Shown here in pieces: positions 24,396-32,425 of a DNA stretch of 64,000 nucleotides. The position numbers and the translations under genes were made by a program. The DNA is from Streptomyces sp. NBC_00704. GTDB lineage: Bacteria > Actinomycetota > Actinomycetes > Streptomycetales > Streptomycetaceae. Position 1 is the stretch's first letter. Each line of letters opens with the position of its first letter. Location of the stretch: NCBI RefSeq assembly GCF_036226605.1, contig NZ_CP109000.1:6630501-6694500 (forward strand), given 5' to 3'. The notes beneath the pieces were generated by a model that saw nothing but the letters and a program-made list of their open reading frames with translations, was not told the DNA's origin and made no database searches.

Positions 24396-26440
24396 GCGGG
24401 GACCTCCAGGGGGTCGAGCTTGTTCGCTTTGCGGATCTCGTCGACGATGCGGCCGATGATTCCGGTGATGTCGAAGTCCTTCGGGGTGAAGACCGCGGCG
24501 ACGCCCGCGGCCCTGAGCTGCTCGGCGTCCCCGTTCGGGATGATGCCACCGGCGATCACCGGGATGTCTGTGGCACCGGCCACACGGAGCCGTTCGAGGA
24601 CGTCCGGCACCAGCTGGGCGTGCGATCCGGAGAGGATGGACAGGCCCACGGCGTGGACGTCCTCCTCCAGCGCGGCGTCCACGATCTGCTCGGGCGTCAG
24701 CCGGATGCCCTGGTAGACGACCTCGAACCCGGCGTCGCGGGCGCGCACGGCGATCTGCTCGGCGCCGTTGGAGTGACCGTCCAGGCCCGGCTTGCCGACC
24801 AGGAAGCGCAGTTTGCCGACGCCCATGTCCTTCGCGGTCAGGTCGACCCTGCGGCGGACGTCGGACATGGCCGAACCCTCCTCCGCGGGGACCGCCACCG
24901 GCGCGGACGACACGCCCGTCGGTGCGCGGAACTCGCCGAACACCTCGCGCAGCGCCCCGGCCCACTCGCCGGTCGTGACCCCGGCGCGGGCGCACTCCAG
25001 GGTGGCCTCCATGAGGTTGGCGGTGCCCTTCGCGGCCTCCTTCAGCTTCTCCAGCGCCTTGCAGGGGCGCGGGTGGTTGAAGGGCGGCTGGTAGCGCGTG
25101 TCGCGCCAGTGCTGCAGGGAGGCGACGACCCGTGCCTCGACCGCCGGGTCGACCGTCTGGATCGCGGTGTCGAGGTCGGCGGTCAGCGGGTTGGGCTCGG
25201 TCGTCTCGAAGATGTTGACGCCGATGATCTTCTCCTGCCCGGACTCGATCCGGGCCCGGCGCTCGGCGTGCGAGGAGACCAGCTGCGACTTGAGGTAGCC
25301 GGACTCGACGGCGGCCATCGCGCCGCCCATCTCCTGGATCCGCCCGATCTCCGCGAGGGAGGCCTCGACCAGCTCGGCCACCTTGGCCTCGATCACGTGC
25401 GAACCGTCGAAGATGTCCTCGTACTCCAGCAGGTCGCTCTCGTGGGCGAGGACCTGCTGGATGCGCAGGCTCCACTGCTGGTCCCAGGGCCGGGGCAGCC
25501 CGAGCGCCTCGTTCCAGGCCGGCAGCTGCACGGCACGCGCGCGGGCGTCCTTCGACAGCGTCACGGCGAGCATCTCCAGCACGATCCGCTGGACGTTGTT
25601 CTCCGGCTGCGCCTCGGTCAGCCCCAGCGAGTTGACCTGGACGCCGTAGCGGAAGCGGCGCTGCTTGGGGTTCTCGATGCCGTAGCGCTCACGGGTGACC
25701 TGGTCCCAGATGCGGCCGAAGGCGCGCATCTTGCACATCTCCTCGACGAAGCGGACGCCCGCGTTCACGAAGAAGGAGATGCGGGCGACGACGTCGCCGA
25801 ACTTCTCGGCCGGCACCTGCCCGGAGTCCCGGACGGCGTCCAGCACGGCGATCGCCGTGGACATCGCGTACGAGATCTCCTGCACCGGCGTGGCCCCGGC
25901 CTCCTGCAGGTGGTAGCTGCAGATGTTGATCGGGTTCCACTTCGGCATGTGGGAGACCGTGTACGCGATCATGTCCGTCGTCAGGCGCAGGCTCGGTCCC
26001 GGCGGGAAGACGTGCGTGCCGCGGGACAGGTACTCCTTGACGATGTCGTTCTGGGTCGTGCCCTGGAGCAGGGTGACGTCGGCGCCCTGCTCCTCGGCGA
26101 CGACCTGGTAGAGCGCCAGCAGCCACATGGCGGTGGCGTTGATCGTCATCGAGGTGTTCATCTGCTCCAGGGGGATGTCCTGGAACAGCCTGCGCATGTC
26201 GCCGAGATGGGCCACCGGCACGCCGACCCGGCCGACCTCGCCGCGGGCGAGGACGTGGTCGGAGTCGTACCCGGTCTGGGTGGGCAGGTCGAACGCGACC
26301 GACAGACCCGTCTGCCCCTTGGCGAGGTTGCGCCGGTACAGCTCGTTGGACGCCTTGGCCGTGGAGTGGCCGGCGTACGTGCGCATGAGCCACGGCCGAT
26401 CCTTCTCCCGCTTTCCTTCGGCGGACTGACGCTCAGTCAT
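24392..26440 (-). CDS. meaA: Ethylmalonyl-CoA mutase, adenosylcobalamin-dependent
   Basis: A 682-residue one-chain B12 mutase. The N-terminal barrel begins WLMRTYAGHSTAKASNELYRRN and includes LSVAFDLPTQTGYDSD and GTTQNDIVKEYLSRGT. The C-terminal cobalamin domain (about 555-680) has the base-off motif DGHSNG, then LSILSGSH and VIAGGIIPNGD. The family rearranges (2R)-ethylmalonyl-CoA to methylsuccinyl-CoA. The older name MeaA came from its methylmalonyl-CoA-mutase-like sequence. Placement between ccr and the lyase makes ethylmalonyl-CoA mutase the best call. It starts 17 bases after ccr. Confidence 0.92.
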   Translation of the reverse strand: MTERQSAEGKREKDRPWLMRTYAGHSTAKASNELYRRNLAKGQTGLSVAFDLPTQTGYDSDHVLARGEVGRVGVPVAHLGDMRRLFQDIPLEQMNTSMTINATAMWLLALYQVVAEEQGADVTLLQGTTQNDIVKEYLSRGTHVFPPGPSLRLTTDMIAYTVSHMPKWNPINICSYHLQEAGATPVQEISYAMSTAIAVLDAVRDSGQVPAEKFGDVVARISFFVNAGVRFVEEMCKMRAFGRIWDQVTRERYGIENPKQRRFRYGVQVNSLGLTEAQPENNVQRIVLEMLAVTLSKDARARAVQLPAWNEALGLPRPWDQQWSLRIQQVLAHESDLLEYEDIFDGSHVIEAKVAELVEASLAEIGRIQEMGGAMAAVESGYLKSQLVSSHAERRARIESGQEKIIGVNIFETTEPNPLTADLDTAIQTVDPAVEARVVASLQHWRDTRYQPPFNHPRPCKALEKLKEAAKGTANLMEATLECARAGVTTGEWAGALREVFGEFRAPTGVSSAPVAVPAEEGSAMSDVRRRVDLTAKDMGVGKLRFLVGKPGLDGHSNGAEQIAVRARDAGFEVVYQGIRLTPEQIVDAALEEDVHAVGLSILSGSHAQLVPDVLERLRVAGATDIPVIAGGIIPNGDAEQLRAAGVAAVFTPKDFDITGIIGRIVDEIRKANKLDPLEVPA

Positions 26441-26457
26441 CTATGACCCCGGGTGTC

Positions 26458-27801
26458 TCAGATGTTGCGGAAGCGGTTGATGGCGTCGATGTGCTGGGCG
26501 CGCTTGGCCTCGTCGCGCACGCCCAGACCCTCCTCGGGGGCCAGCGCGAGGACGCCGACCTTGCCCTGGTGGAGGTTGCGGTGCACGTCGTAGGCGGCCT
26601 GGCCGGTGTCCTCCAGCGAGTACACCTTCGACAGCGTCGGGTGGATCTTCCCCTTCGCGATCAGCCGGTTGGCCTCCCAGGCCTCGCGGTAGTTGGCGAA
26701 GTGCGAGCCGATGATCCGCTTCAGGGACATCCACAGGTAGCGGTTGTCGTACTGGTGCATGTAGCCCGAGGTCGAGGCGCAGGTCGTGATGGTGCCGCCC
26801 TTGCGGGTGACGTACACGGAGGCGCCGAACGTCTCGCGGCCGGGGTGCTCGAAGACGATGTCGATGTCCTCGCCGCCGGTGAGTTCGCGGATGCGCTTGC
26901 CGAAGCGCTTCCACTCCTTGGGGTCCTGGGTGTTCTCGTCCTTCCAGAACCGGTAGTCCTCGGCGGTGCGGTCGATGATCGCCTCGGCGCCCATGGACCG
27001 GCAGATGTCCGCCTTCTGCGGCGAGGAGACGACGCAGATCGGGTTGGCGCCGCCGGCCAGCGCGAACTGGGTGGCGTAGCTGCCGAGGCCGCCGCTGGCG
27101 CCCCAGATCAGCACGTTGTCGCCCTGCTTCATGCCGGCGCCGTTGCGGGAGACCAGCTGCCGGTAGGCGGTGGAGTTGACGAGGCCGGGGGCGGCCGCCT
27201 CCTCCCAGCTCAGGTGGTCCGGCTTGGGCATCAGCTGGTTGGACTTGACGAGCGCGATCTCCGCGAGCCCGCCGAAGTTGGTCTCGAAGCCCCAGATGCG
27301 CTGCTCGGGGTCGAGCATCGTGTCGTTGTGGCCGTCCGAGGACTCCAGCTCGACGGAGAGGCAGTGCGCGACGACCTCGTCGCCGGGGTGCCAGGCGTTG
27401 ACGCCGGGGCCGGTGCGCAGCACGACGCCCGCGAGGTCGGAGCCGATGACGTGGTACGGCAGGTCGTGCCGCTTGGTGAGCTCGCTGAGCCTGCCGTAGC
27501 GCTCCAGGAAGGAGAACGTCGAGACGGGCTCGAAGATCGAGGTCCACACGGAGTTGTAGTTGACCGAGGAGGCCATGACGGCCACCAGGGCCTCGCCGGG
27601 GCCGAGCTCGGGCAGGGCCACCTCGTCCAGGTGGATCGACTTGCGCGGGTCCTTGTCCCGGGTCTCCAGGCCCGCGAACATCTCCGCCTCGTCCTTGTGC
27701 ACGGTGATCGCGCGGTAGGACTCGGGGAGCGGCAGGGCGGCGAAGTCGGCCGGCGTCGATTCCGGCGACTGGATCGCGTCCAGGATCTTCTGCATGGTCA
27801 C
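26458..27801 (-). CDS. ccr: Crotonyl-CoA carboxylase/reductase
   Basis: A 447-residue NADPH-dependent medium-chain reductase that reductively carboxylates crotonyl-CoA to ethylmalonyl-CoA. This is the defining step of the ethylmalonyl-CoA pathway and a source of ethylmalonyl units for polyketides. Visible are NYNSVWTSIFEPVSTF, HVIGSDLAGVVLRTGPGVNAWHPGD, the Rossmann segment WGASGGLGSYATQFALAGGA, and GRETFGASVYVTRKGGTITTCASTSG. The start is a GTG with GGAGG 7 bases before it; an ATG two codons later would be too far from that site. It leads a five-gene operon, and its promoter region carries two palindromes. Confidence 0.95.
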   Translation of the reverse strand: MTMQKILDAIQSPESTPADFAALPLPESYRAITVHKDEAEMFAGLETRDKDPRKSIHLDEVALPELGPGEALVAVMASSVNYNSVWTSIFEPVSTFSFLERYGRLSELTKRHDLPYHVIGSDLAGVVLRTGPGVNAWHPGDEVVAHCLSVELESSDGHNDTMLDPEQRIWGFETNFGGLAEIALVKSNQLMPKPDHLSWEEAAAPGLVNSTAYRQLVSRNGAGMKQGDNVLIWGASGGLGSYATQFALAGGANPICVVSSPQKADICRSMGAEAIIDRTAEDYRFWKDENTQDPKEWKRFGKRIRELTGGEDIDIVFEHPGRETFGASVYVTRKGGTITTCASTSGYMHQYDNRYLWMSLKRIIGSHFANYREAWEANRLIAKGKIHPTLSKVYSLEDTGQAAYDVHRNLHQGKVGVLALAPEEGLGVRDEAKRAQHIDAINRFRNI

Positions 27802-28028
27802 GGTGTTGCCTCCGGCGGTGAACGCCCTGAGGGAGGGGCGCTGAGGGTTACGGCGGTGCTGCTGAGGGTGTGGTGGAAGGTGCCGTCGGTTCGGCGGTGT
27901 GCTGTTCGGCAGCGCTTTGTGGCGCGGGAGGTTGCCTGTGACGCAGGCGTCCGGGCGCGCGACCCATGAGGTTGCGGGGACAGCCGGCGTACGTGTGATC
28001 GCTGCACGCCGGCCGCCCGGACACCTTC

Positions 28029-28057
28029 AACGTATGACACCGCGTGTCACCTCGCAA
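28029..28057 (-). promoter_or_regulatory. Probable ccr promoter
   Basis: On the minus strand TTGCGA (28057-28052) and TACGTT (28034-28029) are separated by exactly 17 bases. TTGCGA matches four of six bases of TTGACA, and TACGTT has the conserved TA and final T of a -10 box. A perfect palindrome fills most of the spacer. Confidence 0.5.
28035..28049. promoter_or_regulatory. Palindromic operator TGACAC-N3-GTGTCA in the ccr promoter
   Basis: A perfect inverted repeat with 6-bp arms and a CGC spacer, located between the predicted -35 and -10 boxes. A protein bound here would block RNA polymerase. Confidence 0.6.
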
Positions 28058-28070
28058 GGCACTGAGTGCC
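28058..28070. promoter_or_regulatory. Second palindrome GGCAC-N3-GTGCC beside the ccr -35 box
   Basis: A perfect inverted repeat with 5-bp arms and a TGA spacer, directly upstream of the predicted -35 box. Its centre is 22 bp from the centre of the other palindrome, about two helical turns. Both fit GRCAC-N3-GTGYC. Confidence 0.55.
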
Positions 28071-28168
28071 AGAAGTTCCACTCAGATGAAATCTTTACGC
28101 AACATATGAGCGATGATCGATCGAACGGCCTCGGAATTCCGCGCCAAAAGGCCCTCTGACATGCCAAA

Positions 28169-28192
28169 ACGGCCACCCCGAGGGGTGGCCGT
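28169..28192 (-). terminator. Terminator of the TetR gene
   Basis: Perfect 11-bp stem ACGGCCACCCC/GGGGTGGCCGT around a 2-base GA loop. Read on the minus strand it is followed by TTTTGG, and it lies 42 bases past the TetR stop codon. Confidence 0.8.
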
Positions 28193-28233
28193 CATCACAG
28201 CGGGAAGCGGACCCGAGCGGGACCCGCGCGGGC

Positions 28234-29049
28234 TCAGCGCTCCTTGAGCGCCTGCTCGATGGTGCGCATGACCTCGTCCAGCGGGGCGTCGGTCCGGGCG
28301 ACCGTCACCAACACCTCGCCGTGCGCGGAGACCGACGCCGCAGCCGGCTGCGCGGCGCCCCCGCCGCTGCGCCCGGCCCCGATGCCCGTGCCGAACGTGC
28401 GGCGCACGATCGCGAAGGCGTGGTCGAGCTGGGCCTCGACGTCGCCCTGCCCGTCGGCCCTGAGCCAGCGCCGCAGCACGTGGTTGTGGGCGGTGACCAC
28501 GGCGGACGCGGCGACCCGGGCCAGCAGCGGGTCGTCGTTGGCGTCGTCGTCGTGCGCGTGCTCGTCGAAGTGGCCGAGCAGGTAGCGGGTGAACAGGCGC
28601 TCGTAGCGGGCCACCGACGCGATCTCCGCCTCGCGCAGGGTGGGCACCTCGCGCGTCAGCCGGTAGCGGGCGACCGAGATCTCCGGCCGGGCCGCGTACA
28701 TCTTCATGACCTCCTTGATCCCACGGCACACCGTGTCGAGCGGGTGCTCGTGCGCGGGGGCCGCGTTGAGGACGGCCTCCGCCCGGATCAGGGTGTCGTC
28801 GTGGTCGGGGAAGATCGCCTCTTCCTTGGAGCGGAAGTGCCGGAAGAAGGTGCGCCTCGCGACCCCGGCCGCGGCCGCGATCTCGTCGACCGTGGTCGCC
28901 TCGTAGCCCTTGGTGGAGAACAGTTCCATGGCCGCGGCCGCCAGCTCTCGGCGCATCTTGAGCCGCTGGGCGGCCGCGCGGCTGCCCGCGGCGCTCTCGG
29001 GCGCGTCGGGCGTGACGGGTGTGCGTGAGGACCTGGCGGGCTGGGACAT
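28234..29049 (-). CDS. TetR family transcriptional regulator
   Basis: A 271-residue regulator with a TetR helix-turn-helix at about 30-80: LKMRRELAAAAMELFSTKGYEATTVDEIAAAAGVARRTFFRHFRSKEEAIF. The ligand-binding part continues to about residue 215 and a less conserved tail follows. The ATG at 29049 is preferred, though its ribosome site (CAGGTC) is weak; an ATG six codons earlier is possible. It lies between ccr and the 3-hydroxyacyl-CoA dehydrogenase, both on the same strand. Control of these acyl-CoA genes is likely from position, and a TetR repressor (AccR) is, as I recall, reported for this pathway in S. avermitilis. Confidence 0.9.
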   Translation of the reverse strand: MSQPARSSRTPVTPDAPESAAGSRAAAQRLKMRRELAAAAMELFSTKGYEATTVDEIAAAAGVARRTFFRHFRSKEEAIFPDHDDTLIRAEAVLNAAPAHEHPLDTVCRGIKEVMKMYAARPEISVARYRLTREVPTLREAEIASVARYERLFTRYLLGHFDEHAHDDDANDDPLLARVAASAVVTAHNHVLRRWLRADGQGDVEAQLDHAFAIVRRTFGTGIGAGRSGGGAAQPAAASVSAHGEVLVTVARTDAPLDEVMRTIEQALKER

Positions 29050-29068
29050 GACCTGAACGTACTGCATG

Positions 29069-29086
29069 TGCGCAGCTCGGTGCGCA
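29069..29086. promoter_or_regulatory. Inverted repeat TGCGCA-N6-TGCGCA upstream of the TetR gene
   Basis: Two TGCGCA boxes, each its own reverse complement, 6 bases apart, ending about 20 bases upstream of the TetR start. It could be an autoregulatory operator. It does not resemble the palindromes at ccr. Confidence 0.4.
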
Positions 29087-29185
29087 GGTCCGGGTCCTGC
29101 CCCGGCCCCGGCGGACGGGGACCGGCCGGCGGGCCCGAGCAGCCCGCCCCAGTCCCCGCGCGCCGGACGGCGGTCGCCCGGCCCG

Positions 29186-30991
29186 TCAGCGGCGGGCATA
29201 TTCGCGGAAGCCACGGCCGGTCTTGCGGCCGAGGCAGCCCGCGGCCACCAGGTGCTCCAGGAGCGGGGCCGGAGCCAGTCCCGGGTCGCGGAACTCGCGG
29301 TGCAGGACCTTCTCGATCGCGAGCGAGACGTCGAGTCCGACGACGTCCAGCAGCTCGAAGGGGCCCATCGGGTAGCCGCCGCCCAGCTTCATCGCCGCGT
29401 CGATGTCGTCGAGGGTCGCGTAGTGCTCCTGCACCATCTTGATCGCGTTGTTCAGGTACGGGAAGAGGAGCGCGTTCACGATGAAGCCCGCGCGGTCCCC
29501 GCAGTCGACGGCGTGCTTCTTGATCCGCGCGCACACCTCGCGGACCGTGGCGTGGACGTCCTCGGCCGTGAGCACCGTGCGGACCACCTCGACCAGCTTC
29601 ATCGCCGGGGCCGGGTTGAAGAAGTGCATGCCGATCACGTCCTGCGGGCGCGAGGTGGCGCGGGCGCAGGCGACGACCGGCAGCGAGGAGGTCGTCGTGG
29701 CGAGGACCGCACCGGGCTTGCAGACCTTGTCCAGGGTCGCGAACAGCTGCTGCTTGACCTCCAGGTCCTCGGCGACCGCCTCCAGGGCGAGGTCGACGTC
29801 GGCGAAGGCGTCGTAGGAGCCGGCCGGGGTGATCCGGTCCAGGATCCGCGCGGCGGCCTCGGCGGTCAGCCGGCCCTTGTCGACCGAGCGGGACAGCGAC
29901 TTGCCGATCCGGGCCTTGGCGGTCTGCGCCTTCTCCTCGCTGCGGGCGGCGAGGACGACGTCGTAGCCGGCCTTGGCGAAGACCTCGGCGATGCCCGAGG
30001 CCATGGTGCCCGAGCCCGCGACCCCGACCGAGGAGACCTCGCGGCCCGCGGCGCCGGTCCCGCCGGACGACGGCGTCAGCGCGTCCGGGACGACCGTCGC
30101 GCTGCCGGGGGAGTCGTAGGTGTAGAAGCCGCGGCCCGACTTGCGGCCCGTCAGGCCGGCCTCGCTGAGCTGCTTGAGGAGGGGGGCGGGCGCGTGCAGC
30201 CGGTCGTGGGACTCGGCGTACATGGCCTCCAGGACCGTGCGGGCGGTGTCCACGCCGATCAGGTCCAGCAGGGCGAGCGGGCCCATCGGCAGTCCGCAGC
30301 CCAGCCGCATCGCGGCGTCGATGTCCTCCCGGGAGGCGTAGCGGGCCTCGTACATCGCGGCCGCCTGGTTGAGGTAGCCGAACAGCAGGCCGTCGGCGAC
30401 GAAGCCGGGACGGTCGCCCACCGCGACGGGCTCCTTGCCGAGGTCGACGGCCAGCTCGGTGACGGCGGTGACGGCGGCCGGCGCGGTCAGCACCGAGGAG
30501 ACCACCTCGACCAGCTTCATCGCCGGCGCCGGGTTGAAGAAGTGCAGGCCCAACACCCGCTCCGGGCGGGCGGATTCGGCGGCGAGACGGGTGACCGAGA
30601 GCGCGTTGGTCCCGGTGGCCAGGATGGTCTCGGGCCGCACGACCGAGTCCAGCTCACGGAAGATCTGCTGCTTGATCTCGTACGACTCGGGCGCCACCTC
30701 GATCACGAGGTCGGCGTCGGCGGCCGTGCGCAGGTCGGTGGAGACGCGGACGCGGGCCAGGACGGCGGTGCGCTCCTGCTCGGTGAGCCGCCCGCGCTGC
30801 ACGGCGCGGGCGGTGGACGTCTCCAGCGCGGCGACGGACCGCGCGGCCTGGGCCTCGCTGACGTCGACGCCGATCACCTCACGGCCGGCCTTGGCGAGGA
30901 CCTCGGCGATGCCGGTGCCCATGGTGCCGAGGCCGATGACGGCGATCGTCCGGAGCGGGGACAGAGGGGTGTCGGACAGGGGAGTGGCCAT
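29186..30991 (-). CDS. Tandem-fused 3-hydroxyacyl-CoA dehydrogenase
   Basis: A 601-residue protein made of two complete 3-hydroxyacyl-CoA dehydrogenase units. Unit one (about 12-295) has VIGLGTMGTGIAEVLAKAG, catalytic H150 in GLHFFNPAPAMKLVEV, and PMGPLALLDLIGVD. Unit two (about 315-601) has VAGSGTMASGIAEVFAKAG, H456 in GMHFFNPAPAMKLVEV, and PMGPFELLDVVGLD. Both end with the GRKxGRGF(Y/R) motif. Most bacterial enzymes have one such unit of about 285 residues, so this is a duplication and fusion with both active sites intact. It would convert 3-hydroxybutyryl-CoA and acetoacetyl-CoA, feeding crotonyl-CoA to Ccr. CTGGAG precedes the ATG. Confidence 0.92.
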   Translation of the reverse strand: MATPLSDTPLSPLRTIAVIGLGTMGTGIAEVLAKAGREVIGVDVSEAQAARSVAALETSTARAVQRGRLTEQERTAVLARVRVSTDLRTAADADLVIEVAPESYEIKQQIFRELDSVVRPETILATGTNALSVTRLAAESARPERVLGLHFFNPAPAMKLVEVVSSVLTAPAAVTAVTELAVDLGKEPVAVGDRPGFVADGLLFGYLNQAAAMYEARYASREDIDAAMRLGCGLPMGPLALLDLIGVDTARTVLEAMYAESHDRLHAPAPLLKQLSEAGLTGRKSGRGFYTYDSPGSATVVPDALTPSSGGTGAAGREVSSVGVAGSGTMASGIAEVFAKAGYDVVLAARSEEKAQTAKARIGKSLSRSVDKGRLTAEAAARILDRITPAGSYDAFADVDLALEAVAEDLEVKQQLFATLDKVCKPGAVLATTTSSLPVVACARATSRPQDVIGMHFFNPAPAMKLVEVVRTVLTAEDVHATVREVCARIKKHAVDCGDRAGFIVNALLFPYLNNAIKMVQEHYATLDDIDAAMKLGGGYPMGPFELLDVVGLDVSLAIEKVLHREFRDPGLAPAPLLEHLVAAGCLGRKTGRGFREYARR

Positions 30992-31842
30992 CGCGGACTC
31001 CAGGAAGAGGGTGACGACTGAGGAACGCGCCCCGGTACGCCCGAGGGACCTCTGCGAGGCCCGGGCGCACCGGGTGCACGGAAAAGCGATGCGGGTGTTG
31101 TCGCCGGGCTGCGAGCGCACACGCCCGGTGCCGTCGCCGAGGGCGTGCACACGCCCGGGGTCGAACGGCGGATCCGACCGGCCCTGTCCCGTGGCCGGGT
31201 CGTACAGCGGTACACGTGGTACCGAACCGACGTCTCGCGGCGACTGCGTCACCAGGCCGCCACGAGGAGATGCGAGTGGGTGTCTCGCTCGTATGAGCTT
31301 AACCGGTGGGTAACGAGCGCGCCAGCCCTCTTTCGCCGATCCGTTCTGTGATGTGTCCCGCACCGGTCCCCCCTCGGACGCCGGGGCGGCCCCGCTCTCG
31401 GCCCCGCCGCGGGGGCAGGAGCGGATACGACGCCACGCAGACGCCGATCCCGGCCATGCCCCGAGCCCAGTCCGCCGTGGACGCCGGCCCGGGCGGGGCG
31501 GGCGGGCAGCCGCCGCACGGCCGCGCCGACGGCGGCGAGGCGGCCGGGGGCGACGAGGCGGTCGCCGGCCAGGCCTGGATGACCGTGCGCAGGGCGAGGA
31601 GCCGGCGGCGTCGCGTCCGGGCGTCGCATGTCCGGTGCGCGGGGCCGTTCTCCGCGGGGGTGCCGTGAGTCGCCGTCGTCGTGCCGTCTTCCGGTCTCGG
31701 GCGGGAGACGGGTGCCGCGGGGGAGGGCCGGCCTGCCGCGCGGTCTTTCCCGGCGCGGGGGCGGCACGGGCCGTGCGCCCGGTCGTGCTCCCGTGCGCCG
31801 CCGCGCGGCGTGCGCCGCCGGAGCCTGTCCTAGGCTCGGCGC
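30992..31842. other. 851-base gap between divergent genes, no supported gene
   Basis: The open frames here have arginine- and proline-rich, family-less translations and no ribosome sites, so none is called. Features seen: a 5-bp inverted repeat GGTAC-N5-GTACC at 31209-31223 and an AT-richer stretch at 31285-31319 with CGCTCGT and ACGAGCG flanking TTAACCGGTGGGTAA. Both could belong to the promoter of the dehydrogenase at 30991, whose leader would then be more than 200 bases. A decayed gene in 31350-31750 cannot be excluded. Confidence 0.4.
31831..31836 (+). promoter_or_regulatory. -10 box TAGGCT for leaderless HEAT-repeat gene
   Basis: TAGGCT is followed by 6 bases and the ATG at 31843, with no Shine-Dalgarno sequence. 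Confidence 0.5.
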
Positions 31843-32418
31843 ATGGACGAAGAGTTGCGATCCCTCACGGAGCGCTTACGGCGCGAGTCCGGCGCGACGG
31901 CCGCGTACGAGCGGCTGGCGGGCGCCGCGGGCCCCGACGAACTGGCAGACGTTCTCACCGCGCCCGGACAGCCCCTGTGGGCCAGGGAGCTGGCCGCGTT
32001 CCGGCTCGGACTCGCGGGGGACCGGCGGGCGTTCGAGACGCTCGTCCTGCTGCTCAATCACCGCGATCCCGCGCGCTGCGCCTCCGCCGCCCACGCCCTC
32101 GCCCGCCTCGGCGACCCCCGCACCGCCCGCGCCGCGGCCGCCCTGGCCACCAACGAACTGCGCGTCGCCTACGCCCTGCACCCCGTCCGGCTGCTCGTGG
32201 AGCTGCGCGCACCCGAGTCGGTGCCCGCGCTGATCACGACGCTTCAGCGGCGGCTGCGGCCGCACGACCCCTACCGGCGGGTGGCCCTCGCCTGCGTCGA
32301 CGGGCTGGGCGCGCTGGGCGACCGCCGGGCCCGCCCGGTGCTCAACGACGCACTGGCCCACCCGGTGCTCGCGCAGGCGGCCGTGCACGCCCTCGCGCGG
32401 ATCCCCCGCCAGCGCTGA
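31843..32418 (+). CDS. HEAT-repeat protein with a TTA codon
   Basis: A 191-residue protein built of helical HEAT repeats. Clear units are ELAAFRLGLAGDRRAFETLVLLLNHRDPARCASAAHALARLGDPRTARAAAALA and, near the end, ALACVDGLGALGDRRARPVLNDALAHPVLAQAAVHALARI. Such repeats form protein-binding solenoids; no catalytic motif is seen and no function can be named. Codon 12 is the rare leucine codon TTA (31876-31878), so translation should depend on the bldA tRNA. The mRNA is probably leaderless. It converges on the GNAT gene with a 7-base gap. Confidence 0.8.
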   Translation: MDEELRSLTERLRRESGATAAYERLAGAAGPDELADVLTAPGQPLWARELAAFRLGLAGDRRAFETLVLLLNHRDPARCASAAHALARLGDPRTARAAAALATNELRVAYALHPVRLLVELRAPESVPALITTLQRRLRPHDPYRRVALACVDGLGALGDRRARPVLNDALAHPVLAQAAVHALARIPRQR

Positions 32419-32425
32419 CGGCACC

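Larger units (their letters stand above)
27802..28233. other. Leader and promoter region of ccr, with the 3' end of the TetR transcript
   Basis: The 432 bases hold no convincing gene. About 220 bases separate the predicted ccr transcription start from its GTG, an unusually long leader in which no clear riboswitch fold was seen. The promoter and operator elements and the TetR terminator are listed separately. The 28075-28160 stretch is more AT-rich than its surroundings. Confidence 0.5.

Noticed and set aside
31285..31319. TTAACCGGTGGGTAA as a definite operator of the 3-hydroxyacyl-CoA dehydrogenase
   Set aside because: The palindrome is imperfect and lies about 300 bases from the start codon; it is mentioned only as a weak element.
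31249..31767. Possible gene in the gap upstream of the HEAT-repeat gene
   Set aside because: Arg/Pro-rich translations on both strands, no ribosome site and no family resemblance. A decayed gene remains possible but cannot be supported.
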